A DNA stretch of 64,000 nt from Betaproteobacteria bacterium (GCA_028065725.1 JAPTVL010000442.1:62001-126000); one strand, 5' to 3'; positions 10,725 through 19,671 are shown, numbered from the stretch's first letter. Notes: generated by a model from the sequence alone, not told the origin. Numbers and translations: made by a program.

Positions 10725-10758
10725 GAAACCCTTCCTTATCAAAAAGTCGTGCTGAAAA

Positions 10759-12126
10759 TCACCATGCCCGCAGCTGCTCGATGGCCTGCTCGACGCGGTC
10801 CAGTGCGATGACATCGATGCCCTTGATGGGCTGGCGCGGCGCATTGGCCCTGGGCACGATGGCGTGGCTGAAGCCGAGTTTGGCGGCTTCCTTCAAACGT
10901 TCCTGGCCGCGCGGCGCGGGACGAATTTCGCCGGCGAGGCCGACTTCGCCGAAGACCACCAGCTTGCCCGGCAGCGGTTTGTTGCGCAGCGAGGAAACGA
11001 TGGCCAGCAGCACCGCGAGATCGGCCGCCGGCTCGGCGATCTTGACCCCGCCGACGGCGTTGACGAACACGTCCTGGTCGCCGCAGACGATGCCGCCATG
11101 ACGATGCAATATCGCCAGCAGCATCGCCAGCCGGTTCTGTTCGAGGCCGACCGCCAGCCGGCGCGGACTCGGCGCCTGCGAGGCATCGACCAGCGCCTGG
11201 ATTTCCACCAGCAGCGGCCGCGTGCCCTCCTGGGTGCACAGCACGCAGGAGCCAGCAACGTCGAGCGCATGCTGCGAGAGGAACAATGCCGACGGATTGG
11301 CGACGCCGCGCAGGCCCTTGTCGGTCATGGCGAACACGCCGAGTTCATTGACCGCGCCGAAGCGGTTCTTCACCGCGCGCACCAGGCGAAAGCTGGAATG
11401 CGTGTCGCCCTCGAAATACAGCACGGTATCGACCATGTGTTCCAGCACGCGCGGCCCGGCCAGGCTGCCCTCCTTGGTGACGTGGCCGACCAGGATCACA
11501 CAGGTGCCGCTTTGCTTGGCGAAGCGCGTCAGCTGCGCCGCGCATTCGCGCACCTGCGCCACCGAGCCCGGCGCCGACTGCATGGCATCCGACCATACGG
11601 TCTGGATCGAGTCGATCACCGCCACCGCGGGGCGCAGCTTGACCAGGGTGGCGAGGATTTTTTCGAGGTTGATCTCGGCCAGCAGCTGCATGCCGCCGAC
11701 ATCGAGCTGCAGCCGTCGCGCGCGCAGCGCGACCTGCTCGCCGGATTCCTCGCCCGAGACGTAGAGCACGTTTTCGCTGGCCTGGGCCAGGCGCGCCAAG
11801 GCCTGCAGCAGCAGGGTCGATTTGCCGATGCCGGGATCACCGCCGATCAGCACCACGCCGCCGGCGACCAGGCCGCCGCCCAATACCCGGTCGAATTCCT
11901 CGACGCCGGTGGGCTGGCGCGGTTCCTCGCGCGGGCGGATCTCGGCCAGCATCTGCAGGCCGCTGGCGCCGCCCAGCGCGGCGAAGTTGCGCCCCGCCGG
12001 CTGCGCGGTTTCGATCACCGCTTCGACCAGGGTATTCCACTGCCCGCAGCCGGGACACTGGCCCTGCCATTTGGGCGAATTCGCGCCGCACTCGGTGCAG
12101 CTGTACTGCGTTTTGGCCTTGGCCAT
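10759..12126 (-). CDS. radA: DNA repair protein RadA (Sms)
   Basis: A 455-residue RecA-like branch-migration ATPase used in recombinational repair and, in competent bacteria, in transformation. It has the N-terminal four-Cys zinc finger (CTECGANSPKWQGQCPGC), Walker A GGDPGIGKST, the RadA-specific KNRFG motif (VKNRFGAVNELGVF), and a C-terminal Lon-like domain. The start ATG at 12126 follows the alr stop by 4 bases, which implies an alr-radA operon. Upstream in-frame codons fall inside alr and were not used. Confidence 0.95.
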   Translation of the reverse strand: MAKAKTQYSCTECGANSPKWQGQCPGCGQWNTLVEAVIETAQPAGRNFAALGGASGLQMLAEIRPREEPRQPTGVEEFDRVLGGGLVAGGVVLIGGDPGIGKSTLLLQALARLAQASENVLYVSGEESGEQVALRARRLQLDVGGMQLLAEINLEKILATLVKLRPAVAVIDSIQTVWSDAMQSAPGSVAQVRECAAQLTRFAKQSGTCVILVGHVTKEGSLAGPRVLEHMVDTVLYFEGDTHSSFRLVRAVKNRFGAVNELGVFAMTDKGLRGVANPSALFLSQHALDVAGSCVLCTQEGTRPLLVEIQALVDASQAPSPRRLAVGLEQNRLAMLLAILHRHGGIVCGDQDVFVNAVGGVKIAEPAADLAVLLAIVSSLRNKPLPGKLVVFGEVGLAGEIRPAPRGQERLKEAAKLGFSHAIVPRANAPRQPIKGIDVIALDRVEQAIEQLRAW

Positions 12127-12130
12127 CGGA

Positions 12131-13222
12131 TCAATCGACTTCGTCGATGGCCACACGCGCCGCGAGCGCACAGAACATTTCGTAGGCCACAGTGCCGGCC
12201 GCCGTGGCCACATCGTCGGCGGGCAGATGCATGTTGCCCGTGCCGCCCCACAAGGTCACCGTATCGCCGACGCCGACTGTTGCCGGTAAGTCGCTGAGGT
12301 CGACGCAGATCTTGTCCATCGAGACGCGACCCAGGGTCCGTGTGCGCTGTCCGGCGATCTGCACCGGGGTGCCGGTCGGTGCATGGCGCGGGTAACCGTC
12401 GCCATAACCGCAGGCCACCACGCCGATGCGCATCGGACCCCCGGCGGTGAAACTGCTGCCGTAGCCCACCGTGTCGCCGGCCGCCAGTTCGCGGACCACA
12501 ATCAGTTCGCTCTCCAGCGTCATCACCGGCCGCAAGCCGAGTGCGGCCGCCGTTTGCATCGCCGGGAAGGGCGACGCGCCATAAAGCATGATGCCGGGGC
12601 GCACCCAGTCGCCGACGGCCTCGGGAAAGCGCAGCAGGGCCGCCGAGTTGGCCAGCGAGGTCGGCAGTGCGCGGCCGCCCGCGATGGTGCGGAAGCGCTG
12701 CAATTGATGCTCGACGCCGCGCGCCTCGTCGGCATCGGAAAAATGCGTCATCAGGGTCACCGCATCGATGCAATCGGCGACCGCCAGCCGATCCAGTGCA
12801 GCATGGAATTCGTCGGCATTGAAGCCGAGACGGTTCATGCCAGTATTGAGCTTGAGATAGACCGGCAGGCGCAGCGGCAGGCCGGCATTTATCAGCGCCT
12901 CGACCTGCCACATCGTGTGCAGCACCGGGGTCAGCTCGAGTTCGGCGAACAGGGGCAGGTCGTCGGCCTGGTAGGGGCCTTCCAGCATCAGGATGGGATG
13001 GGAAAATCCGGCGTCGCGCAGGGCCATGGCGCCTTCGAGTTCCACCAGCGCAAAGCCGTCGGTAACGTCGCGCAAGGCCTGCGCCGCCGACATCAGGCCA
13101 TGACCATAGGCATCGGCCTTGAGTACGCTCCAGATCCGGGCAGTACCGACGTGGCGCTTGGCGACGCTGTGGTTGTGGCGCAGCGCCGCCCAGTTCAGGC
13201 GCGCGCGTATCGGTCGCGACAT
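12131..13222 (-). CDS. alr: Alanine racemase
   Basis: A 363-residue PLP enzyme that interconverts L- and D-alanine for peptidoglycan. The PLP lysine is Lys35 in SVLKADAYGHG. The C-terminal beta domain carries the catalytic-Tyr region (GYGSSFTAGGPMRIGVVACG) and the family motif VSMDKICVDLSD. Full length for Alr. It is the first gene of an apparent alr-radA unit. A weak match to the dispersed word (four mismatches, 12257-12280) falls in its conserved GVGDTVTLWGG segment and was not counted as a copy. Confidence 0.95.
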   Translation of the reverse strand: MSRPIRARLNWAALRHNHSVAKRHVGTARIWSVLKADAYGHGLMSAAQALRDVTDGFALVELEGAMALRDAGFSHPILMLEGPYQADDLPLFAELELTPVLHTMWQVEALINAGLPLRLPVYLKLNTGMNRLGFNADEFHAALDRLAVADCIDAVTLMTHFSDADEARGVEHQLQRFRTIAGGRALPTSLANSAALLRFPEAVGDWVRPGIMLYGASPFPAMQTAAALGLRPVMTLESELIVVRELAAGDTVGYGSSFTAGGPMRIGVVACGYGDGYPRHAPTGTPVQIAGQRTRTLGRVSMDKICVDLSDLPATVGVGDTVTLWGGTGNMHLPADDVATAAGTVAYEMFCALAARVAIDEVD

Positions 13223-13232
13223 GCTGCGCGCC

Positions 13233-14147
13233 CTACCCCGGCTTCTTCGAGATCAGCGCCCTGAGACGGTTGGAAGCGAATTCGACGAACGTGGCAACCA
13301 GCCGCGAACGGAATTTCTCCTTCGGATACACCATCGACAGCGTGCGAATCAGGCGCGGCTTGAGCGGTATCGCCACGATATCGCCCAGGCGCTGCTCCTT
13401 GCTCACCGAGGCACGCGACGCGATGGCGAAACCCAGTCCGGTTTCGACCACGCCGTTCAATGCGATCGGGCTGCCGAGTTCCATCACCACGTTCAGCTGA
13501 TCGAGCGCGACCCCCGCATGGCGCAGGTAGTTCTCGGTGAATTCGCGCGTGCCGGAACCGGGCTCGCGCGAAATGAAGGCGTGCTCCAGCAGTTTCTGCG
13601 GCGTCAGTTCCTTGTGCCGCGCCAGGGGGAAACGCGGGTGGCAGATCACCACCAGTTCGTCGTCGCAGCACACCTCGCATTCCAGGTTCGGCTCATGCGA
13701 CAGCGACTCGATAAAGCCGATGTCGATGGTGTGTTCCATGACGCGGTTCTCGATCGACTCGGAATTGCCGACCATCAGCCGCGAGCGCACGCTCGGATAG
13801 GTCGACTTGAATTCGCCAAGGATGCCCGGCAGCATGAATTCGGCGATCGTGGTCGAGGCGCCGACCATCAGGGAGCCGCTAATCTCGCCGGTCAATTCGG
13901 ACAGGCGCACGTCCATTTCCGAAGACAGCCCGAGGATTCTTTCCGCATAGCCGAGCACGACTTCGCCGGCCGGGGTCAGCGCAATGCGTCCATGCCCGCG
14001 ATCGAACAGCCGCGTGTTGAAATGCTCTTCCAACTGCTTGATCTGGAACGTCACAGCCGGTTGCGTCATGAACAGCACTTCGGCTGCCTTGGTAAACGAC
14101 AACTGCTTGGCAACCGCGTGAAAAACCTGAAGCCGGCGATCGGCCAT
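13233..14147 (-). CDS. LysR-type transcriptional regulator
   Basis: A 304-residue regulator with an N-terminal winged helix-turn-helix (RLQVFHAVAKQLSFTKAAEV, FMTQPAVTFQIKQLEEHF) and a C-terminal periplasmic-binding-like effector domain. The ATG at 14147 is chosen because a strong GGAGG lies 8 bases upstream; a longer in-frame start at 14192 lacks one. It resembles the CbbR/YeiE/CysB-like branch, but the effector cannot be read from sequence. It is divergent from lplT across a 382-base gap and ends 11 bases before alr, so lplT or the alr unit are candidate targets. This is inference. Confidence 0.88.
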   Translation of the reverse strand: MADRRLQVFHAVAKQLSFTKAAEVLFMTQPAVTFQIKQLEEHFNTRLFDRGHGRIALTPAGEVVLGYAERILGLSSEMDVRLSELTGEISGSLMVGASTTIAEFMLPGILGEFKSTYPSVRSRLMVGNSESIENRVMEHTIDIGFIESLSHEPNLECEVCCDDELVVICHPRFPLARHKELTPQKLLEHAFISREPGSGTREFTENYLRHAGVALDQLNVVMELGSPIALNGVVETGLGFAIASRASVSKEQRLGDIVAIPLKPRLIRTLSMVYPKEKFRSRLVATFVEFASNRLRALISKKPG

Positions 14148-14221
14148 ACCCGCTACCTCCAATTGAAAAATTGCTGTTTGGTCGGTATTCAATCACAAAT
14201 CATCCCTCATGAGCGCAATTT

Positions 14222-14356
14222 ATGTCCCCGAAACCCTGTGGAGGGGACGGTATCCCCTGGTGGGATATGTCCCCGAAACCCTGTGGAGGGGACGGTATCC
14301 CCCGGTGGGATCTGCCCCCCCAACCCCTCTGAAGGAACGCCAGCCCCCGACGGAAT
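14222..14356. repeat. Three tandem 45-base units with hairpin potential, in the lysR-lplT gap
   Basis: The 382-base gap between lysR and lplT (14148-14529) holds two nearly identical 45-base units (14222-14266, 14267-14311; one base differs) and a degenerate third (14312-14356). Within and across units, GGGGAC pairs with GTCCCC, and inside it ATCCC pairs with GGGAT, giving a strong nested stem. The unit's end (GGTATCCCC, one base, GG, one base, TGGGAT) recurs at about 21651-21668 by the trmH stop codon, so it may be dispersed. The rest of the gap shows no clear promoter. Confidence 0.85.
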
Positions 14357-14529
14357 CGGCACCCAGTGCCGGCAACGCGGGCCTATGCCTTTCGTATATC
14401 ACGGATGCTGCGCTGCAGCATCACAAATCCGGCAGCCCTTTCGTGCTATAAACCCGCAGACCAAAACGCGACCGGACCACCGGTCCCAAAGCCCTTGACG
14501 GCCAAAATATTCTCCCGCGTCGCGATTCA

Positions 14530-15798
14530 ATGAGTACTGGTTTTTACATCATCATGGCGGCGCAATTCTTTTCCGCGCTGGCCGACAATGCACTGCTGAT
14601 CGCCGCCATCGCCATCCTACGCGACATGCACGCGCCGGCGGAATACGAACCACTGCTGAAAACCTTCTTCACCGTTTCCTATGTCGCCCTGGCGGCCTTC
14701 GTCGGCGCCTTCGCCGACTCCATGCCGAAATGGCGGGTGATGTTCATCAGCAACGGCATCAAGGTGTTCGGCTGCAGCCTGATGTTCTTCGACATGCATC
14801 CGCTGCTGGCCTATGCCGTGGTCGGACTCGGCGCCGCCGCCTACTCGCCGGCCAAATACGGCATCCTCACCGAATACCTGCCGCACCGCCTGCTGGTGGT
14901 CGCCAACGGCTGGATCGAGGGACTGACCGTCGGTGCCATCATCCTTGGCGTGGTGCTGGGCGGCGCCCTGATCAAGCCGGAGATCGCCCGCAGCCTGCTG
15001 GCTTTGGATCCTATTCCGATCATCGATTTCGGCGTTGATACCGTTGCCGAAATGACGCTCCTCATCATCGGTTCGCTGTACCTGATCGCCGCCCTGTTCA
15101 ATCTCTACATTCCGGATACCGGCGTCGACCACAAGCCGCTGAAAAAGAATCCGGTCTATCTGTTTCACGAGTTCAATCACTGCCTGAAACTGCTCTGGCG
15201 CGACAAGCTGGGCCAGATCTCGCTGGCCGTCACCACCCTGTTCTGGGGCGCCGGCGCGACGCTGCAGTTCATCGTGCTGGAGTGGGCCAAGGTGGCCTTG
15301 AACCTCGACCTGTCCAAGGCCAGCCTGCTGCAGGGCGTGGTCGCGGTCGGTGTGGCGATCGGCGCCGTGCTCGCGGCGCGCATGATCACCCTGAAGAAGT
15401 CGGTGCGGGTGATCCCGCTCGGCATCGCCATGGGCGTCGGCGTCATCATCATGATCGGCGTGCGCGACATGTGGCTGGCGGCCCCGCTGCTGGTGCTGAT
15501 CGGGATTTTCTCGGGCTTCTTCGTGGTGCCGATGAACGCGCTGCTGCAGCATCGCGGCCACATCCTGATGGGCGCCGGGCACTCCATCGCGGTGCAAAAC
15601 TTCAACGAGAATCTTTCGATCCTGATCATGACGACCGGCTATTCGCTGCTGCTCAAGGCCCAGCTGTCGATCTACTGGATCATCGTGCTGTTCGGCCTGT
15701 TCGTCGCCGGCACCATGTGGCTGGTCAAGCGCCAGCACGAACTCAACCAGCGCGAGCGCGACGACGTCGCCCACCTCGAAGACGTGTCGCATCACTGA
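14530..15798 (+). CDS. lplT: Lysophospholipid transporter LplT (MFS)
   Basis: A 422-residue major facilitator protein with about twelve hydrophobic segments, starting FYIIMAAQFFSALADNALL, which is the LplT family N-terminus. LplT flips lysophospholipids across the inner membrane for re-acylation. The usual partner Aas (acyltransferase/acyl-ACP synthetase) is not next to it here. The start ATG at 14530 begins directly with the family sequence. The last 7 bases overlap the convergent radical SAM gene. Confidence 0.92.
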   Translation: MSTGFYIIMAAQFFSALADNALLIAAIAILRDMHAPAEYEPLLKTFFTVSYVALAAFVGAFADSMPKWRVMFISNGIKVFGCSLMFFDMHPLLAYAVVGLGAAAYSPAKYGILTEYLPHRLLVVANGWIEGLTVGAIILGVVLGGALIKPEIARSLLALDPIPIIDFGVDTVAEMTLLIIGSLYLIAALFNLYIPDTGVDHKPLKKNPVYLFHEFNHCLKLLWRDKLGQISLAVTTLFWGAGATLQFIVLEWAKVALNLDLSKASLLQGVVAVGVAIGAVLAARMITLKKSVRVIPLGIAMGVGVIIMIGVRDMWLAAPLLVLIGIFSGFFVVPMNALLQHRGHILMGAGHSIAVQNFNENLSILIMTTGYSLLLKAQLSIYWIIVLFGLFVAGTMWLVKRQHELNQRERDDVAHLEDVSHH

Positions 15799-16697
15799 TG
15801 CGCATGGCAGCCCTGGATGCCGTTGTGCATCAGGTCTTCGCAGATGGCATGGATCGCCGGCCACGAGGTGTGGCACCAGTCCGGCGCGATCAGCGTCGGT
15901 TCCCGGGCGGTGGCCGTCACCCGGTGAAACACGACGTCCGGTGGCGTCCGCCGGATCAATTCGGCCGCGGTTCCGACATAGTCCCCGATCAGCGGCGCCT
16001 GCAGTTCGCCGCGTGAATACTGGGCGGCCATGGCGCTGCCCTTGACGATCATCAGCGGATGCAGCTTGATGCCGCTCACGCCAAGTTCGAGCACGCGGCG
16101 GTGGGTCTCCCGGCACATGGCCGCCGATTCCCCGGGCAGGCCGAGAATCAGGTGGGTGCACACCGGAACTCCGTAGCGATGGGCGCGTAACACCGCATCG
16201 GCATAGGCCGCGAAGCCGTGGCCGCGATTGATCCGGCGCAGGGTTTCCTCATGCGCGCTTTGCAGGCCCAGTTCCAGCCACACCTCATAGCCGCGCTGGC
16301 GATAGTCGGCAAGAATTTCGAGCACCGAATCGGGCACGCAATCGGGCCGGGTGCCGACGCAGAGGCCGACGATGTCGGCCTCGCGCGTGGCTTCGGCGTA
16401 CAGGCGGCGCAATTCCTCGACCTCGGCATAGGTGCTGGTATAGGCCTGGAAGTAGGCGATGTAGCGGCTGGCGCGCTTCAGTTCCGCGCGACGCGCCGCA
16501 AGCTGCTCGTGCACCGGAATTTCCGCATCGCTCGCGCTGAAGGAACGCACGCTGCAAAACGTGCAGCCGCCGCGGCCCAGCGTGCCGTCGCGGTTGGGGC
16601 AGGTAAATCCGGCATGCAGCGCGAGCTTGCGCACGCGTTCGCCGAAGCGGACCTTCAAATGCCGACCCAGGGTGTTGACATAGCGATCCAGATGCAC
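15792..16697 (-). CDS. Radical SAM protein, YhcC/TIGR01212 family
   Basis: A 301-residue iron-sulfur protein. The cluster motif is the long-spaced form CPNRDGTLGRGGCTFC (Cys-X10-Cys-X2-Cys, about 33-47), typical of the YhcC group, which is related to the radical SAM half of Elp3. GLCVGTRPDCVPDSV and LELGLQSAHEETLRRINRGH fit the family. The reaction of this family was not established to my knowledge. It is 18 bases downstream of the cation efflux gene and so probably in the same transcript. Confidence 0.9.
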   Translation of the reverse strand: MHLDRYVNTLGRHLKVRFGERVRKLALHAGFTCPNRDGTLGRGGCTFCSVRSFSASDAEIPVHEQLAARRAELKRASRYIAYFQAYTSTYAEVEELRRLYAEATREADIVGLCVGTRPDCVPDSVLEILADYRQRGYEVWLELGLQSAHEETLRRINRGHGFAAYADAVLRAHRYGVPVCTHLILGLPGESAAMCRETHRRVLELGVSGIKLHPLMIVKGSAMAAQYSRGELQAPLIGDYVGTAAELIRRTPPDVVFHRVTATAREPTLIAPDWCHTSWPAIHAICEDLMHNGIQGCHAHQ

Positions 16698-16715
16698 GAA
16701 GGAAAACCGCCACTC

Positions 16716-17642
16716 TCAGCGTACGTCGGGTTCGAAGAACACCCACTGCGCGCTCGGAAATTGTTCCTGCATGCGCGCCTCGACGGCGTTGATGGCCGCG
16801 ACCATCTGCAATCCGGTCTGGGTTTCCATGTCGCGCATGCGCGCCTTGACCGCGATCACTACCTTGTCGCCCCAGGCCAGGGTAATGACATTCAATACCG
16901 TCTCGACTTCGGCCTGGGCCGCGACGAACACCTCGATCTCGGCGCGCAGCTGCGGCGCTGCCGACTCGCCGACGATCAGGCCCTTGACCTCGATCATCAC
17001 CGCAATCGCGATCACCATCAGCACCACCCCGATCGCCAGCGTGCCCAGCGCATCCCACAACGGATTGCCGGTGACGACGCTGGCCGCGACCGCGACGAAG
17101 GCCAGCGCCAGGCCGAGCAGCGCGGCGATATCCTCGCCGGCCACCACCATCAGTTCGGACTGGCGCGTCTCGCGGAACCAGGCGAGGAAAGGCTGGCGCC
17201 CGGCGATCTGGCGTATCTCCCTGAGCGCGCCCCACAACGAGAATGCCTCCAGCACCACGGCGCAGCCCAGCACCGCCATGGCGATCAGGCCGTGCTGCAG
17301 CGGCTGCGGATGCAGCAGACGCTCGACGCCTTCGTAGACGGAAAATGCACCGCCCATGAAGAACAGCATCAGCGCCACGATCATCGACCAGAAGTAGGTG
17401 ACGCGATGATGGCCGAGCGGAAAGTCGGCGCTGGCGGGACGCCGCGCCTGCTTCAGACCGAGCAGCAACAGCAACTGGTTGGCGCAATCGGCCGTGGAGT
17501 GGATCGCCTCGGCCAGCATCGAGCCGGACCCGGTCCAGAAGGCCGCGACGTACTTCGCCACGGCGATGCCGAAGTTGGCGCCCAGCGCGTAGAAAATGGC
17601 GCGTATTGACCCATGAGCCGAGCCTTCGCTACCGTGCGACAT
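16716..17642 (-). CDS. Cation diffusion facilitator (CDF) family efflux protein
   Basis: A 308-residue inner-membrane divalent-cation/proton antiporter homologue with about six helices. The first metal-site helix carries HSTADCANQ, and the second helical pair carries GEDIAALLGLALAF in place of the more usual HxxxD, so the classical zinc site may be altered and the substrate is uncertain. A C-terminal cytoplasmic domain of about 80 residues follows. The ATG at 17642 has GGAGG 4 bases upstream and overlaps the uracil-DNA glycosylase stop by one base (TGATG). The loop after helix 2 contains a copy of the dispersed repeat, read as RRPASADF. Confidence 0.87.
   Translation of the reverse strand: MSHGSEGSAHGSIRAIFYALGANFGIAVAKYVAAFWTGSGSMLAEAIHSTADCANQLLLLLGLKQARRPASADFPLGHHRVTYFWSMIVALMLFFMGGAFSVYEGVERLLHPQPLQHGLIAMAVLGCAVVLEAFSLWGALREIRQIAGRQPFLAWFRETRQSELMVVAGEDIAALLGLALAFVAVAASVVTGNPLWDALGTLAIGVVLMVIAIAVMIEVKGLIVGESAAPQLRAEIEVFVAAQAEVETVLNVITLAWGDKVVIAVKARMRDMETQTGLQMVAAINAVEARMQEQFPSAQWVFFEPDVR
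17421..17444 (+). repeat. Dispersed 24-base word, copy 2 (inside the cation efflux gene)
   Basis: AAAGTCGGCGCTGGCG + GG + ACGCCG: one mismatch. It is antisense to the gene and read there as RRPASADF in a cytoplasmic loop. Confidence 0.75.
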
Positions 17643-18361
17643 CAGCCCTCCTTCAAGGTTTTCATGGTGCGCCGCATGAAGCAGAGGTCTTCCCAGGCCT
17701 TGGCCTTGTCGAGCAGGGTGCGCAGCAGATAGGCGGGGTGGTAGCTGACGATCAGCGGTATGCCGCGGTAGTCGTGCAGCCTGCCGCGCGCGGCAGCGAT
17801 CTTGACGTCGCTTTGCAGCAGGGTCTGCGCCGCCGGCCGACCCAGCGCGACGATCAGCCTCGGCTGGATCAATTCGATCTGCCGCTCCAGGTAAGGCCGG
17901 CAGGTCGCGGTTTCCTCCGGCGTCGGCGTCCGATTCTCCGGCGGGCGGCACTTCACCGCATTGGCGATATACACATCCTGGCCGCGTTTGAGCCCGATTG
18001 CCGCCAGCATGTTGTCGAGCAGCTTGCCGGCCTGGCCGACGAAGGGTTCGCCGCGCTGGTCTTCCTCGGCGCCCGGGCCCTCGCCGACGAACAGCCAGTC
18101 GGCCTGGCGGTCGCCGACGCCGAGCACCGCCTGCTTGCGCGCCTGGCACAGTCGGCACTGACGGCACGCCGCGACGGCGGCGGCGAGTTCGTCCCAGGAC
18201 ATGCCGGCGACCGGCGCCGCAGTCGCCACGGCCGCTGCCGGCTCCGGCACCGGTACGGCAACGGCGGCCGCGGGCGGCAGGGCGGCGGCCGGCTTGACGC
18301 GCAGCTTCCAGACCGGGCCCAGCCCCATCTCGCGCAGCAGTTGTTCACGGTCCCGGGTCAT
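17642..18361 (-). CDS. Type-4 uracil-DNA glycosylase (iron-sulfur, family 4)
   Basis: A 239-residue repair enzyme that removes uracil from DNA. The C-terminal 190 residues hold the UDG fold with motif GEGPGAEEDQRGEPFVGQAG, cluster cysteines near ACRQCRLCQARK and VKCRPPENRTP, and the second motif SYHPAYLLR. The N-terminal 50 residues are an Ala/Pro-rich linker. It starts inside a 4-base overlap with rimI and ends in a 1-base overlap with the cation efflux gene, so tsaB-rimI-udg and downstream genes are probably one coupled transcript. Confidence 0.92.
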   Translation of the reverse strand: MTRDREQLLREMGLGPVWKLRVKPAAALPPAAAVAVPVPEPAAAVATAAPVAGMSWDELAAAVAACRQCRLCQARKQAVLGVGDRQADWLFVGEGPGAEEDQRGEPFVGQAGKLLDNMLAAIGLKRGQDVYIANAVKCRPPENRTPTPEETATCRPYLERQIELIQPRLIVALGRPAAQTLLQSDVKIAAARGRLHDYRGIPLIVSYHPAYLLRTLLDKAKAWEDLCFMRRTMKTLKEG

Positions 18362-18798
18362 AGCTCACGCGCCATCACGATGGCATCCTCACGGCCTTGA
18401 TGGGCCGGATAATAATCGCGGCGCCGCCCGATTTCGAGGAAGCCGTGCCGCTGGTACAGGGCCTGTCCGGAAACGTTGCCGGGCCGCACTTCGAGCAGCA
18501 TGCGGGTCGCCGAGCGCATGCGCGCCAGCGCGAACAGGTGCTGCAGCAGTTCGGAACCACGCCCCTTGCGCTGCAGTTCGGGCAGCACCGTGATGTTCAG
18601 CAGATGCACTTCATCCAGCACCTGCATCATCACGGCATAGCCGATCATTTGCCCGTGTTCCAGCGCCAGCCAGGCGCCATGACCGGCCGCCAGCGAATCG
18701 GAAAAGTTGCCGCGGGTCCAGGGAAATGCATAGGCGCGCTGCTCGGCCGCGGCCACCGCATCGAGATCGTCGGCCGTCATGGTCCGGTAGCGCAGCAC
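18358..18798 (-). CDS. rimI: Ribosomal protein S18 alanine N-acetyltransferase RimI
   Basis: A GNAT acetyltransferase of about 146 residues. Seen are AYAFPWTRGNFSDSLAAGH, the acetyl-CoA loop LQRKGRGSELLQHL and the ALYQRHGF motif, all typical of RimI. The start is taken as GTG at 18798 (read VLRYRTMTADD), which overlaps the tsaB stop by one base; ATG at 18780 is the alternative and gives 140 residues. The tsaB-rimI pairing is common in proteobacteria. The 3' end overlaps the uracil-DNA glycosylase start by 4 bases. Confidence 0.9.
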   Translation of the reverse strand: MLRYRTMTADDLDAVAAAEQRAYAFPWTRGNFSDSLAAGHGAWLALEHGQMIGYAVMMQVLDEVHLLNITVLPELQRKGRGSELLQHLFALARMRSATRMLLEVRPGNVSGQALYQRHGFLEIGRRRDYYPAHQGREDAIVMAREL

Positions 18799-19487
18799 TA
18801 TCGGATCCCGCCGCGCGCCAGGCGTTCGCGGGTGGTCATCGCCACCTTGTCGCGGACATAGATGGGCTGCGCCGCAGCGGCGGTAAGCGCGCGGCCTTGC
18901 GCAAACGCCGGCGCCGCGAGGCGCAGCACCGCGGCGGCAGTGGGAAATACATCGGCATGCAGCCCCGCCAGATCGGGCTTGCGCGCGGCGAGTACCGGAC
19001 CATAGGACGTGAAGCCGTCGCCGACGCCCCAGCCGCCGGCAAAAGTCGGCGCCGGCGCCACGGCGGGCGGCAGGCAGGCAGGCGCCATGAGTTGCTCCAC
19101 GCTGTCCCCCGCGACCCGATACGCGGCGCAGTACACCTCGTTCATGCGCGCATCGAGACAGGTCCAGACCTCGCGTTCGCCACTGGCCAGCGCCAGTGCT
19201 TCGAGGGTCGACACCGGCAGCACCGGCAGATCGAGGCCGCAGGCCAAGCCCTGCGTCACGCCGCAGGCCAGGCGCAGTCCGGTGAAGCCGCCGGGACCGG
19301 CGCCGAAGGCGATGCCGTCGATTTGCGCCAGCCTCAGGCCGGCTTCCGCGAGTAATTCCCGCACCCAGGGCAGCAACAGTTCCGAGCCGCCGTTGGGCAG
19401 TTCCGCGCTGCGCTCCAGCAACTCGCCGTCCTGCCACAGGGCCACCGACAGGCGCCGCGTCGCGGTCTCGAAACCCAGCAGGCGCAT
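18798..19487 (-). CDS. tsaB: tRNA threonylcarbamoyladenosine biosynthesis protein TsaB
   Basis: A 229-residue ASKHA-fold scaffold that works with TsaD and TsaE in making t6A at position 37 of tRNAs. It opens with GFETATRRLSVALW and has the family segment IAFGAGPGGFTGLRLACGVT. The variable linker near residue 150 contains a copy of the dispersed repeat, read as AVAPAPTF. It is the first gene of the tsaB-rimI-udg run. A 184-base gap separates it from qmcA. Confidence 0.93.
   Translation of the reverse strand: MRLLGFETATRRLSVALWQDGELLERSAELPNGGSELLLPWVRELLAEAGLRLAQIDGIAFGAGPGGFTGLRLACGVTQGLACGLDLPVLPVSTLEALALASGEREVWTCLDARMNEVYCAAYRVAGDSVEQLMAPACLPPAVAPAPTFAGGWGVGDGFTSYGPVLAARKPDLAGLHADVFPTAAAVLRLAAPAFAQGRALTAAAAQPIYVRDKVAMTTRERLARGGIR
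19042..19065 (+). repeat. Dispersed 24-base word, copy 3 (inside tsaB)
   Basis: AAAGTCGGCGCCGGCG + CC + ACGGCG: one mismatch (T to C). It is read as AVAPAPTF in a variable linker of TsaB. Confidence 0.8.
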
Positions 19488-19559
19488 GATGACGGCAGCT
19501 TAGCGTGATACCGCGAGATCAGTCGCTGGTGATATCGAGCGCAGCGAGCTGATCGGGAA

Positions 19560-19605
19560 CCCCCCGCGAGGGGGGCGAAGGGGGGCGGGCCGAGTTTGCT
19601 CGCCC
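19560..19605. repeat. Two GC-rich hairpins in the qmcA-tsaB gap
   Basis: CCCCCC-GCGA-GGGGGG (19560-19575) is followed by GGGC/CGAG-TTTG-CTCG/CCC (19587-19605). Neither is followed by a T-run, so an intrinsic terminator is unlikely. The remainder of 19488-19671 shows nothing recognised. Confidence 0.5.
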
Positions 19606-19671
19606 ATGGCCATGCAAGGATGCAGGCGCTTCATGATTTGCGGGTGGTTGTCGGAGCCATGGGCGTTAGGC

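Noticed and set aside
10725..10844. Longer N-terminus for the SEC-C protein
   Set aside because: It would overlap radA and is low-complexity Arg/Ser; the internal ATG at 10724 has a good ribosome-binding site.
12257..12280. Copy of the dispersed word in alr
   Set aside because: Four mismatches, and the residues (GVGDTVTLWGG) are conserved in alanine racemases in general.
14209..14451. Possible small protein with a 15-residue repeat (YVPETLWRGRYP)
   Set aside because: The repeat comes from the 45-base tandem DNA units, both strands are open, and no ribosome-binding site is seen.
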